Assembly (NCBI RefSeq): GCF_049306965.1
Contig: NC_133182.1
Location: 43,619,501-43,683,500 of the forward strand
Length of the DNA stretch: 64,000 nt
Origin: Danio rerio
Taxonomy: Eukaryota > Chordata > Actinopteri > Cypriniformes > Danionidae
Reading direction: 5' to 3'
Shown here: in pieces, positions 22,944-33,060 of the stretch
Numbering within the stretch: position 1 is the first letter of the stretch
Layout: the number at the start of each line of letters is the position of its first letter
The notes under the pieces: generated by a model
Told to the model about the DNA's origin: nothing
The model's input: only the letters and a program-made list of their open reading frames with translations
Databases searched by the model: none
Made by a program: the position numbers and the translations under genes

Positions 22944-23015
22944 GACCTTGTGGCGCAACGGTAGCGCGTCTGACTCCAGATCAGAAGGTTGTGTGTTCAA
23001 ATCACGTCGGGGTCA
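22944..23015 (+). tRNA. tRNA-Trp (CCA) with canonical 3' strand and terminator
   Basis: A 72-nt tRNA-Trp with anticodon loop CTCCAGA. Its 3' acceptor strand is CGGGGTC, the form I know from vertebrate tRNA-Trp, instead of the array's CAGGGTC. The T-stem is GTGTG/CACGT with wobbles. It is the only one of the 17 copies followed closely by a T4 run (23,028-23,031, 12 nt downstream), as pol III termination requires. Its downstream spacer also differs from the other units. This is the best candidate for a normally terminated, functional gene in the array. Confidence 0.87.
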
Positions 23016-23027
23016 CAGGTGCTAAGC

Positions 23028-23031
23028 TTTT
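23028..23031 (+). terminator. Pol III T4 terminator of the 22,944 tRNA-Trp
   Basis: TTTT in AAGCTTTTCC, 12 nt after the tRNA. The corresponding place in the other copies reads AAGCTTGGCC or AGGCTTGGCC, with no T-run. Confidence 0.65.
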
Positions 23032-23570
23032 CCTAATTTATAAAGTAGTGGAAGGCACCATCTAGGAGTGCTTACGTTCAGCAACATCTAAATCAGATTC
23101 CAAGCCTTATGCTTGTGTCTGTTTTGTCGATGAGAACAGTGGACAGGACAATTGTTTGTAAACATGTGCGTGGCACATCTAGGAGTGCTTGCTTTCAGCC
23201 GTTTTAAGTCAAATTCCCAGCCCTGTGCTTACTATACGCTCGAGTCTTGCTTGTTGATGGGAATGGTGGACAGGAGCTCGTGGGACAAAACAATTGGCGC
23301 CTCTGTCTCCAGATCAGAAGGTCGTAAGTTCAAATGAGGTGCCAAAGGTTGAGATTAGCAGGTTTGTAAAAACGTGGAAGGCCCCTTTCAGGTGTGCTTG
23401 AATTCAGCCACCTTCAAGTCAAACTGCAAGCCTTGAGCTCTGTTTATGCTTGTGTCTAGCTTGCCGTTGAGGACTGTGATAAAGACCTCATGGTGCAGCG
23501 GTAGTCGATTTCCCAGCTTTGTGCTCAGTTTATGCTTGTGTCTAGCTTGTTGTTGGGCACATTCATACAG

Positions 23571-23642
23571 GACCTTGTGGCGCAACGGTAGCGCGTCTGA
23601 CTCCAGATAAGAAGGTTGCGTGTTCAAATCACGTCAGGGTCA
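23571..23642 (+). tRNA. tRNA-Trp (CCA), anticodon-stem mismatch
   Basis: The anticodon stem 3' strand is TAAGA rather than TCAGA, unpairing position 30. The rest is consensus. This is the last well-preserved copy before the divergent array edge. Confidence 0.72.
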
Positions 23643-25085
23643 CAGGTGCTAAGCTTGGCCTGATTTATAAAGTAGTGGAAGGCACCATCTAGGAGTGCTT
23701 ACATTCAGCAACATCTAAGTCAGATTCCAAGTCTTGTGCTTACTTTATGCTTATGTCTGGTTTGTCAATGAGGACAGTGGACAGGACCTCAGGGGACATA
23801 AAAGTAGCGTGTCTGACTCCACATCTCAATGTTGCGTGTTTACGTCACCCCAGGGTCACAAGGATTGACTTTAGCAATTGTTTGCAAAGTTATGGGAGGC
23901 ACCTTTTAGCTATGCTCACGTTCAGACACTTTTAAGTCAAATTCCAAGCCTTGCGCTCAGGTTATGCTCCCTGTCTAGCTTGACAACGAGGACTCTGATA
24001 AGGACCCTGTGGTGTAGCTGTTTTGCGTCTGTACCCCATTCAAAAGGTCGCATGTTTAAACCTTGACGGGATCACGGACGTTGAGTTCATCAGTTTATTT
24101 TTAAAGTTGTGGAAGGCAAAGTTTACGAGTGCTCAGTTTTAGTCACTGCTAAGACAAATTTCCGTTTTTGTTCTCAATTTATGTTTGTGGCTTGTTTGAA
24201 GACTTTGAGAAGGACCCTGAGCCGCAAAGGCAGTCTGTCTGACTCTAGATCAGAAGCGTGCGTGTGTAAATCATGCCGGGGCATTAGGCTTAGCATTTTA
24301 TTTTAAGTAGAGTAAGAAACCTTCCAGGAGTGCCTACATTCACCACTTTAAAGTCAAATTCCCAGCACTGTGCTTACCACATGCTTGAGCCTGGCTTGTC
24401 GATGAGGACTGTGGACAGGACCTTGTGGGACAAAAATGTGGTGCGTCTGACTCCAGGTCTGAAGATGGCATGTACAAGTTACGTGGAGGTCACGTTGATT
24501 GAGTTTAACGATCATTTGTAAAGTTGAGGAAGTCACCTTTTAAGTGTGCTGCGATTCAGCTACTTTCAAGTAGAACTCCTAGCCTTGAACTCAGATTATG
24601 CTCAAGCCAAGCCTGGCTGTGGAGCACTTTGGAAAGCATGTTTCAGTGCAAAGACAGTGCCTCTACATCCAGATCAGAGGCTCGTCAATTCAAATGGCCT
24701 CGCGGGCACAAGCATTGAGCTAACCAATTGTTTGTAAACATGTGCAAGGCACATCTAGGAGTGCTTGCTTTCAGCCGTTTTAAGTCAAATTCCCAACCAT
24801 GTGCTTACTATACGCTTGAATCTTGCTTGTCGATGGGGATGGTGGAAAGGAGCTCGTGGGACAAAACAATTGGCGCGTTTGTCTCCAGATCCGAAGGTTG
24901 AGTTTAGCAGTGGTTTGTAAAAACGTGGAAGGCCCCTTTTAGGTGTGCTTGAATTCAGCCACCTTCAAGTCAAACTGCAAGCCTTGAGCTCCGTTTATGC
25001 TTGTGTCTAGCTTGATGTTGAGGACTGTGATAAGGACCTCATGGTGCACCGGTAGTTGATTTCCCAGCTTTGTGCTCAGTTATCA
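23571..25085 (+). repeat. Divergent right edge of the tRNA-Trp array
   Basis: After one more good tRNA-Trp and the usual first degenerate monomers, the sequence from about 24,190 consists of Trp-like monomers that are much more diverged and do not match the L or S order. Examples lie near 24,213, 24,420, 24,630 and 24,850. The last monomer is cut at GTGCTCAGTT, about 25,080, where the minisatellite begins. Confidence 0.8.
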
Positions 25086-25266
25086 TATTTGTATAGATCT
25101 ATCATTTGTTTGTATATGGATAGAATGTGTGTATTTGTATAGAATGTATTGTGTGTGTACATGTATAAAATGTATGATTATAGAATGTATCGTGTGTGTA
25201 TTTAAATAGAATGTATCATGTGTATATTTGTATTGTGTGAGTTATGTTTTTGTTGTAAGGGTTTAT

Positions 25267-25338
25267 CAACTTCAAGTAGCTTGTGGCTAGTCACTCACCT
25301 TCACACCGGAGACCGGGGTTCGATCCCAGAGAGAATCA
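25267..25338 (+). pseudogene. tRNA-like sequence in the flanking minisatellite
   Basis: AGTAGCTTGTGGCTAGTCAC, then ACCTTCACACCGGAGACC, then GGGGTTCGATCCC. It has recognisable box A and a good box B (GGTTCGATCC), but the acceptor ends do not pair well. Related to the L-unit tRNA-like sequence. Confidence 0.5.
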
Positions 25339-25596
25339 AGTGTGTATATCTATAGAATGTATTGTGCGTGCATATGCATGGAGGATATCGTGTGTGTATT
25401 TGTATAGAATGTATCATGTGTGTATATGTATAGAAATTATTGTGTGTGTATTTGTATAAAATGTATCATATATGTATAGAATGTATCATGTGTATATTTG
25501 TATAGAATGCATCGTATATGTATAGAATGTATATTTATAGAATGTATCGTGTGTGTTTCTGTGTTGTGTTATATTAATTTGTTGTAAGGGTTTGTC

Positions 25597-25668
25597 AACT
25601 TCCAGTAGCTCAGTGATTAGTCACTCACCTGTCACGCCGCAGACCTGGGTTCTATCCTAGAGAGTATC
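25597..25668 (+). pseudogene. tRNA-like sequence (Asp-like anticodon region)
   Basis: AGTAGCTCAGTGATTAGTC, ACCTGTCACGCCGCAGACC and GGGTTCTATCC resemble the D arm, a GUC anticodon loop and a T arm. The stems are poor. Second relative of the L-unit tRNA-like sequence. Confidence 0.5.
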
Positions 25669-26160
25669 AAGTGTGCATATCTATAGTATGTATTGTGTGT
25701 GCACACGTATTGAGGATATTGTGTGTGTATTTGTATAAATTGGTCATGTGTTTGTATTTGAATTGAATGTATCATGTGTGTACATGCATTAATTGTATGT
25801 GTATAGAATGTATCGTGTGTGTATTTGTATACAATGTATCATTTGTGTATATGTATAATGTATCGTATATATATATAGAATGTATCGTGAGTGTTTCTTC
25901 ATATGTATAGAATTTATTGTGTGTGTATTTGTATAGAATGTATCGTGTGTATATTTGTATAGAATGTATTATGTGAGAACATGTACAGAAGGTATGTTTA
26001 TAGAATGTATCGTATGTGTGTTTGTGTATTTGTATAGAATGTATTATGTGTGCATATGTGTAGAATGTATCATGTGTGTATGGGTTGTGTATGTTTGTAC
26101 AGAATGTATAATGTATGTATATGTAAAGAATGTATCATATATGTATAGAATGTATCATGT

Positions 26161-26450
26161 GCAGGGCCAGACGGAATCTGCGGACGTTTTTTTGCTATTT
26201 CTGCGGAGAATTTCAGTAAAAATCTGCAGATTTTGTGTGTGTACTTTCTGTAACAAGCGCATGTGCGCGGGACTTTCTTTTTCCCTGATGCTCGGATTTA
26301 GTTGGGATGCTACCTGTTTGAGCCTGGATTTATTTTTCTGCTGCTAGCACTGTATTTTTTTAACTCAACACGTTACAAGATGTCTTTCACGTGTATCCGG
26401 AATATGCAGGTGTAAGTAATATGAATCATCCACATATCTTTTGCGACTTC
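26161..26450 (-). mobile_element. Transposon terminal fragment related to the L-unit insert
   Basis: Begins CAGGGCCAGACGGAATCTGC (from 26,162), close to the reverse complement of the right end of the L-unit fragment. It continues with CTGCGGAGAATTTCAG and TCTGCAGATTTTGTG before losing similarity. The inner boundary is uncertain. Confidence 0.45.
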
Positions 26451-26469
26451 ATTCAAGAGTTCACAGCTG

Positions 26470-27010
26470 ATGATTTATAAAAGCTTGTTTGGCATGCTGT
26501 CCCGGGAGAGAGCCCCGAGCTCAAGGGCTCCTCGAGCCCGGGGCTTCCTCCCGTTGGCAGAGCAAGAGGGGAGCCTGAGCTCGGTGGATCTCAGAACTCC
26601 CTTTGCTGTGGTAGCTAAGGGAACACAAGGGATTAGACAAAGCTTGGTTGTTATGTATGTTGAATGTCTTTGGATGGTGGGAGGAAACCGGAGAACCCGG
26701 GGAAAACCCACGCGGACACGGGGAGAACATACAAACCCCTCACAGAAACACCCACCGGTCCTGTGGAACCAGGGATTGCAGTGTTCTTGCTGTGGGCCTC
26801 ACAGTGCTAACCACTGGGCCGCTGTGCCGCCCAATCAGAGGTAAAGGAGGAGAATAGGGGAGGAGGGGTGTTTCTTCCAAACGAAGATAAAGTGAACTAA
26901 AAACTGTGGCTATTTATAGTAGCTTAGGGCTCATATGATTGGAAGTTAGAGATTAGCAAATGCGAGACCGGCCGTGATCCTCTTGAAATTAGTTTATGAA
27001 TAAACTTCAC
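26470..27010. repeat. Degraded interspersed repeat with a nested SINE
   Basis: The part with GGCATGCTGTCCCGGGAGAG and the later TATGATTGGAAGTTAGAGATT and CTCTTGAAATT match, in the same order, a second stretch at about 53,367-53,562 (GGCATGTTGTCCCGGGAGAG and so on). That makes it an interspersed family. A SINE sits inside this copy at 26,660-26,832. Confidence 0.55.
26660..26832 (-). mobile_element. DANA-like tRNA-derived SINE
   Basis: In reverse complement it starts GGGCGGCACAGCGGCCCAGT, followed by GGTTAGCACTGTGAGGC and a SINE body with TATGTTCTCCCCGTGTCCGC and TCCGGTTTCCTCCCACCATC. This is the tRNA-like head and conserved body of zebrafish DANA-type SINEs, truncated at the 3' end. Confidence 0.78.
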
Positions 27011-27610
27011 TTATCTGAGATGTGAAACACATGGAAAAGCTGCCTGAAGACAATCAGTGCAGTCCCGTGCTCACACACATAAGAGACATGAACATGCTGA
27101 TTGAGTGTGTGTGTGTGTGTTTACAGCAGTTTGACTGATAAATATGAATTTGTGTGAAGGCAACTGTGTGAAGGCTGTGCTGGACCATACGCAATCGCTT
27201 TTGTTTTTTCTGAATGCTACCTTAATATACAACTAGCTAAAACTCGCTTATTCAGAGGCGGGAAGTGGAGGATGTGCAACAACTTTAATCATAAGGTAAA
27301 CACAAAACAAAAGGTTCCATCTGGAGCTCCTTTACAGGACTCAACACTTGTAAAATCTCACTCCATTGGGCTCGTGGCTCTCAGCAACGCCAACGCTCTT
27401 TACTGCTACCAAGCTGACCAATCACAGAGCTTGCGCTACACAACATTGTGACATGTAGTTACAGTTTTTAAGAGGTGCACATCAGCGTCAGCCATGGTGA
27501 GGGCTATGCAACCGTGTGAAGGCTGTGCCGGTCCATACACGTGTGCTTGATGCAGAAGTACAAATCAGCCTTAAGTGTGAACTCTTGAAATGTAAATAAA
27601 TATCTGAGAG
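27010..27610. repeat. Probable old transposon debris
   Basis: A GC-richer block with two related phrases (GTGTGAAGGCTGTGC followed by GG.CCATAC) at about 27,165 and 27,513, plus GTGCACATCAGCGTCAGCC, in a typical fish-repeat style. No terminal repeats could be defined and no gene is visible. Confidence 0.35.
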
Positions 27611-30455
27611 CTGCATTAAAAAGCTTAGGCTGCTAACTTGTTACCCTATGATGCAGTGACTCTGAAGGCAGCATTTTTACATGAAGACACATCATGAAGC
27701 AGACTTCTGAGACACCAAAATCATTTAATGATGTACAACAACAAAAAAAAAGAGAGAGCTTTGGTGATACCTAAGGGAATATTTGCTTACTACAATACTA
27801 AATTTTCACAGAAAGTCCCATTGAAGTGGAAAATGTTGGTCAAAAACATAAATTTACAAACAGTTGACACGCAAGAGGTGCTAAGAGATACAATATAACT
27901 TTATTTTATTTTATTTTTAGCTTAACTGTCAGAATGCTGCCTTCAAGATTAAAGGTACTTCATGAGACAGAAAATGTCTTGTTGCCTTCCTGCCTATAAT
28001 GAAAAAGAAATAGCTGTTTGTTCTAGCTACGTATTTAAATCTCAAACAACAAATTTATAGCTAAAAATGACACAATTCTTAGTTCCTTCACTCAATTTAA
28101 AATCGTAAAAACCATTAAGCTAACTTTGCAATGGGATGACATGCAGGGATTGTGTGAAACCCAGCATTTTTTTGTGTTATTAGGTATATTAAAAACAAGT
28201 TTGCCAAATTCTTCTGCTAAATTGGAATGCTATAGTTATGATAAAGTACATTTCTAATACAATTTCTAATATTTATTTTATTTACATTGATTAATAATAT
28301 AAAAAATACAAATTATGTTTTTTTATGTATAATATATTCAGCATAAAAATGCATATATTATATAAAATTAAACAATTTACAGTTACTTTTGCGTATGTGG
28401 TAAAAAAGGGCATCCAAGTAAAAATATTTGATTAAATTCTAACTAGATTTTTTTTTTTTGCTAAAAAAAATAGTTGAGCGGAATGTGTTGTTCCTAGTCT
28501 CTAGAATCCATGAACAAATACACAGTACAAATATATTATTCATAGTTTGTGTGTTGTCGTTGTTAAAGTGTGAGTAATAAATATTATATTAGTTCTGAGC
28601 CTTGTATTAGTCCAGTGGAGTCTTTCAGTAAGTTTTTAGCAGAGAATTCATTGGTGAAATCTCCTACCACTTCACTCTTCAACTAGATTTTTAACATAAC
28701 AGAGAATACAAAAAACACAATGACGGCAATGAACAACCATTTGGGTTTTCCAAAGAACTCTTCAGTATCAATTCTTACAAGAGCAATTTTATATTGTGAT
28801 CATTTTAATTATGTACACAGCCATATTTCCACTATAAAGTGCTATTTTTTTTTGTAGAATGCAAAGTTTTTTTTATTGGAGTTAAATGTTCTTTACCAAA
28901 CCATCAGTGCCTAAAGAAGCTTTGTTTTTAAAACATTGAACAAGTGGCATATACACCAAAGTAACCAAAACAGAACATCACAAAAACTGCAAGATTGTGC
29001 TATAAAGACAAAGTATTTGCTTTCTTCATACAGATAAAAGTGATAATCATGTCAAACAAATTCATCTTCAATGAAAGCGGTAGCTGGAAACTGAAATGTT
29101 GTCCGTTTTCCACTGCGTACTGTTACTGATGCAATGGCGAGCAACACTGTATGCTTTACACTTGTGTATATATATAAAAAAAAAAAAAAGCTTTTTCATA
29201 ACAGTATAAACACGAATACACTTCTTTATTATTAAAGGTAAATGCCTATTGATTTGTTACTTGTCAGTTTAGCTTTTCTTCTTTTTTTTTTTCCTCCCAG
29301 TGCACTCTCTTTAAACCTGCAGGGTTATGTTTACAGCACAATGTCCTGAGGAAATCCACAGACCTGATATTTACCCAGGATTCCCTGCAATATTAGATAA
29401 ATAAAATGTAATTTTCCTGTGCAAATATGTGTGAAATTAAATACACAAAAAGGGACGGCTTTACAGTCACTGGATTTATCTTGGCCATATTTACTTATTT
29501 TAGAGTATGTTCAGCTAGCAAGAGAGAATATCGTGTCACTGTGTTTAAGACGTTACATGTCTGAATGACTGTGGAGTTTTGTCAAAGTCTTTGTACAGTC
29601 CATTTTGTTAAGGATGAGCTTAGTTGTCAACCAAAGAAAGATGTATCAGGATTCAAAACATTTAATATGTTTAAACCGGAGCAAAAATGGAAGCAGAGTT
29701 TGCATTTTGAGATGGGATTACACAAATCACTCTGTATAAAAGCATACTGAGGCTCTGCAACAGGCTGACATGTAGCATTTGGTTATGATGGATGTTGCAA
29801 TATTGTTAACTCATATGAGATTTCAGATCTCAGATAGTGAGAGGACTTCCAGTTGTGATTATTATCAATGTAGTAATTGGAAAGGAGCCCATCATTCGCA
29901 ATGAACTTATCTCTACCTCATTCTTTTTCTTAGTGCTGTTCTGGCTCACCTTGTTTTCTAACAAAATTTTCAACTGTTGCTTTATTGCAGAGCAGTTATT
30001 AATAACTGGTGAAGAATCAGGTTGTTTTCACACCTGTAGATCTCCTGTTCCAATATAGGTATTAAAACTGTTAAAATGTTTATTTATTTATTGTAATTTT
30101 TTAATGGCCTTAAATAAAAAAATTTTAATGGCCTTTTAATGTTCTGTGTATGTCAACGATCCCCTCTTTGGTCAAACTGCTTATATGTTCCTGGATTCCA
30201 CTTCTATCAGTCTTTTTTCACAATGGATGCACGGTTAAAACAACAGCTTTGCCTCTCATTGTGGCTTCTTTGTAGCTGTTGGTACACACTTTATCATTCT
30301 AATCCTTATTCAAGTCTTTGCTTGCATGTCTTAGAAGGTTAAGAAATGTGTTTAACAAGGTTAATTTTCAGAAGCATTTGCAAAAAAACAATACTTTATA
30401 TTAAAAAAAAAGAAAAGAAAAAAAGGGGGATTAGTTAGTTTATATTTGAACACAT
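27611..30455. other. AT-rich non-coding DNA, nothing recognised
   Basis: No coding region, tRNA or clear transposon end. It contains homopolymer runs and a few short reading frames (for example 29565-29750 and 29837-30058) with no recognisable domain. Confidence 0.5.
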
Positions 30456-30461
30456 GAAGGC

Positions 30462-30779
30462 CTAATCCCAATTCTATTAATTTACCCCTACCCCTTCCCT
30501 TCAATCCTTGAAACAGAGTGTGAAGGGTAAGGGCTTCAAAATGTAACCCTAAAAAACAGGACACCACTACAACACCTGTACACCTCATCATGTCATCGCG
30601 AGCTTATATGAGATGGTCTTATCATAATGATGTAATGTGGCATAAGATTATAACTGTACTGTGTATTTACACCGTGGCCATAATTATCTATGTAAACACC
30701 CGAAAACAACATTAGCATTATACCCGACACACATTTTTCTTAAAAAGCATGACCGTAAAGCATGAACACCATTATGAAT

Positions 30780-30814
<35 letters not shown>

Positions 30815-31000
30815 CTTGTGCAGCACCTGGCTAACGTGTGCAGCCATGTTGCTACTGTAGCTGGTGTATTCTGGGAAATTTCAAGGGCTATTAGCCCTTC
30901 CCCTTAGCCCTACGCCTTCAAGCCAAAGAGAACAGGGAGACGCCTACCCCTTCGCGTAAACACGCAAAACAAAGAGTAGGGGTTATGTCTGCAATTTATA
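30462..31000. mobile_element. Possible degraded MITE with CCCTACCCCTTCCC-type end
   Basis: The left part reads CCCAATTCTATTAATTTACC then CCCTACCCCTTCCCTTCAAT. The right part has CCCTTCCCCTTAGCCCTACG and GTAGGGGTTATG, partly complementary to the left. An (AAT)n run lies inside at about 30,779-30,812. The ends do not match well enough to define the element. Confidence 0.33.
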
Positions 31001-31363
31001 ACTAAGCGGATTTTGATTATTCCCTTATACTTAAATAGTTGCTAAAACTTTATATAAAATTCTAAATTAAATCACTCAATACAATTTACCTAATGTTCTG
31101 AAAACTATCACACGTTAATGTCTAGAAAGATAAGATTTAGCATTTTGGACAGTGTCAACTGAAGAGAGACTCTGAGATTTCAAATAAGCAGTACAGTAAT
31201 ATGAATATCACTTTCAAATCGTATAAATTCTTTAGCAGTAAGTAGATTCCCCTCTAACAAAAAAAAAAAAAACTATTATAATTCTTAGACTTTTTACATT
31301 TACTTGGACTATTACAGTGTTGAATACATTATTTTGCATGTACAGTTACTTAAAAAACAATAA

Positions 31364-31837
31364 TATACAGTGCTTAGCAATATTGAGTACACCCCATTTT
31401 GAAAATGAATATTTGTATCCATTGCTCAGTGAATATAGGGAATGTATTTTGGTGCATCTAAACAAAACAGATATATTAAACAGATATATTTATTAAAATA
31501 ATATTTCAGTCACCAAACATATTAAGAAAATTGAAAGATATCACAATTATCTTAACTAAAAAAAAGAAAACCTACAAAATGTCAAATGAAGTTTCCATTT
31601 TTTTTTTTTTTTTGCTTATCTTGATTTGTATTTAATATTTTTCTATAATATATAAATTAGGGTGTACTACTTTTTGGACTGTTATCATAAGTTATTTTGT
31701 TAGATAAGCTCCAGATTTGGCTTCAGTACTGACTAATGCATATGCACAAATATAATATTGTATTGCTTCCTTTTAAAAATAAGAATTTAAAAAATAGATT
31801 TGTGAGGGGTGTACTTACATATATATTGAGCACTATA
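31364..31837. mobile_element. Tc1/mariner-type MITE
   Basis: Imperfect inverted ends: TATACAGTGCTTAGCAATAT and GAGTACACCCC on the left; GGGGTGTACTTACATATATA and TTGAGCACTATA on the right. TA lies at both borders. About 474 bp, AT-rich, with no transposase frame. Confidence 0.65.
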
Positions 31838-32039
31838 CATTTCTATGTTGTGTCCTGATCTTATACCTTTCACTCTCTTTTCTCCTCTTTAATTTTATCA
31901 TTCACATAAGATAATGGCAATGGCCAAAATCAAGTCACTTACTTTTGTTTTTAATATTTAATTTCACTTAGATGTGTACTGCAACAGAGAATAATAGAGA
32001 GAAAAAAAATGCACTCAACTAAGCAATTCTCTCCTTTAT

Positions 32040-32330
32040 TCTAAACTAAAGACCGCCTGAAAATACCATCATTGCCTGCCTCCACCGTCTCTATGAATAA
32101 CATTTTAAAAATGCAAATAGTAATGCAAATAGACCAAACAATTATTACTGCAACAACTCCACAGGCAGGCGTAAAAAGGGATAGTGTACTCATTAGTGTT
32201 TATAACGTCTACCAATAATTAATAGAGACAGCAACATGAAAGCGCTGCAGACACAAGTTCTCCTCCACCGGCTGTTCTCATGATGTATGAAAGCGCAAGA
32301 ATTACCATATTTTAGGAACCCAATTGCTAC
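32040..32330. promoter_or_regulatory. Candidate enhancer with paired POU octamers
   Basis: A complex, repeat-poor sequence. Two perfect ATGCAAAT octamers lie at 32,111-32,118 and 32,123-32,130, followed by ACAATTATTA and CAATAATTAATAG homeodomain-type sites. It looks like vertebrate conserved non-coding DNA, but conservation cannot be seen from one genome. Confidence 0.35.
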
Positions 32331-32429
32331 CTGAGCCAAAGACTATCAAATTCTTTATTTCTCCCTGACGGTTAAACAAACACGCGCACACGCGCATACA
32401 CGCGGGCCCCTGTATTTGGTGAAAATGAA

Positions 32430-33060
32430 CGTCCGCAGCAATAAAAATGATGTATTGAGCAAAGGTTACTCTCCCTTTTAAATGCTAATTGTTCTGCCAA
32501 CAGTATTCATTTGCCTGGGCTCCCAAAGGGCATGCATCCATTTTGTTTCCGCTCCAAGCAGATGTGGGGTCTTGGTTTTTTGTGTGTGGGTGTTTGTGTG
32601 TGTGTGTGTGCGAGAAAGCAAGATAGAGAAAAAGAGCGTTCCCCGTGTTTATGCATCATAATTAGCGGCGCCTTGTTTGTCGTCATAACCTACCGAAATG
32701 TAAAGACCCGAAAGATGAGACGGTGTGTACAGGTGGCAGCAAGGAATCTACACAATGATCTCTCCCTCCAAAGCAGCAATGAAAGTGTCCCTTTAACTGT
32801 GAAGCTAAACAGTAATGAGGGTCACTTCTGCTCTCGGGCCCTGCCGCTGTACATTTCTTAAGGTTAAATGACATGACAGTGTTTAAGTAAGTCTTTCTCC
32901 TTAAAGGTCAAATGAATATTTTATCTTTGGCTGGGCTGGATGTATTGAAATGTTAATGTAAATACCACCGCTGCAGAGTCTGCAGGACAGCTTCAATAAA
33001 GGGAGGGATAGGAAAGGTCATATAATCCCCTACCAGTCTCTCATCCTTGTCGCTCAGCGT
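32430..33060. promoter_or_regulatory. Second complex non-coding block, possible conserved element
   Basis: High-complexity sequence with TAAATGCTAATTG, GCATCATAATTAGCGGCGCC and other AT-core sites, interrupted by a short (GT)n at about 32,580. A 116-codon frame at 32511-32861 crosses it, but it includes the GT repeat and shows no domain. I read the block as non-coding. Confidence 0.3.

Larger units (their letters stand above)
21943..23570 (+). repeat. One S-type unit followed by a rearranged 627-bp unit
   Basis: 21943-22943 is an S unit of 1,001 bp. 22944-23570 is a different composition. The tRNA-Trp is followed directly by the spacer and monomers that lie in the middle of L, without the intervening Trp-like monomers. 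At about 23,488 the monomer GACCTCATGGTGCAGCGG is uninterrupted where L units carry the transposon fragment. It may be an uninterrupted ancestral form or a deletion product. Confidence 0.75.
1..25085 (+). repeat. tRNA-Trp-derived satellite array with higher-order units
   Basis: The whole stretch is made of head-to-tail monomers of about 160-240 bp. Each is a tRNA-Trp or decayed tRNA-Trp followed by a spacer with recurring phrases (GGAAGGCACC, AGGAGTGCTT, TTAAGTCAAA, CAAGCCTTG, GAGGAC.GTG). Monomers are grouped into higher-order units of about 1.0 kb (S) and 2.3 kb (L), with 17 well-preserved tRNA-Trp copies at the unit boundaries. All copies point the same way. Copies of the same monomer position differ by only a few bases between units, while different monomer positions within a unit are very divergent. 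That is the pattern of a homogenised higher-order satellite. The array is open on the left (the window begins inside an L unit) and decays on the right after about 24.2 kb. Short reading frames repeated through it are by-products of the repeat. Confidence 0.93.
25085..26160 (+). repeat. 26-bp minisatellite flanking the array
   Basis: Degenerate tandem copies of the minisatellite seen inside L units (core TAGAATGTATCGTGTG), about 1.1 kb long and interrupted by two tRNA-like sequences. Local reading frames here are repeat translations. Confidence 0.82.

Noticed and set aside
1-25085. Dozens of repeated reading frames of 60-148 codons in the array, on both strands
   Set aside because: They are periodic translations of the tRNA-Trp spacer and minisatellite. 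They begin and end inside tRNA-derived sequence, overlap in several frames and show no protein domain.
1-25085. CRISPR array (direct repeats with spacers)
   Set aside because: The repeats are tRNA genes with conserved flanks in a fish genome. Spacers are not unique and there are no cas genes.
26470-26857. Frames of 69-124 codons on both strands
   Set aside because: They lie across a DANA-like SINE nested in another repeat.
30462-31000. Defined inverted-repeat transposon with CCCTACCCC ends
   Set aside because: The two ends could not be matched convincingly, so only a low-confidence entry is kept.
32511-32861. 116-codon frame as a small gene
   Set aside because: It runs through a GT repeat and has no recognisable domain, signal peptide or splice context. 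The sequence looks non-coding.
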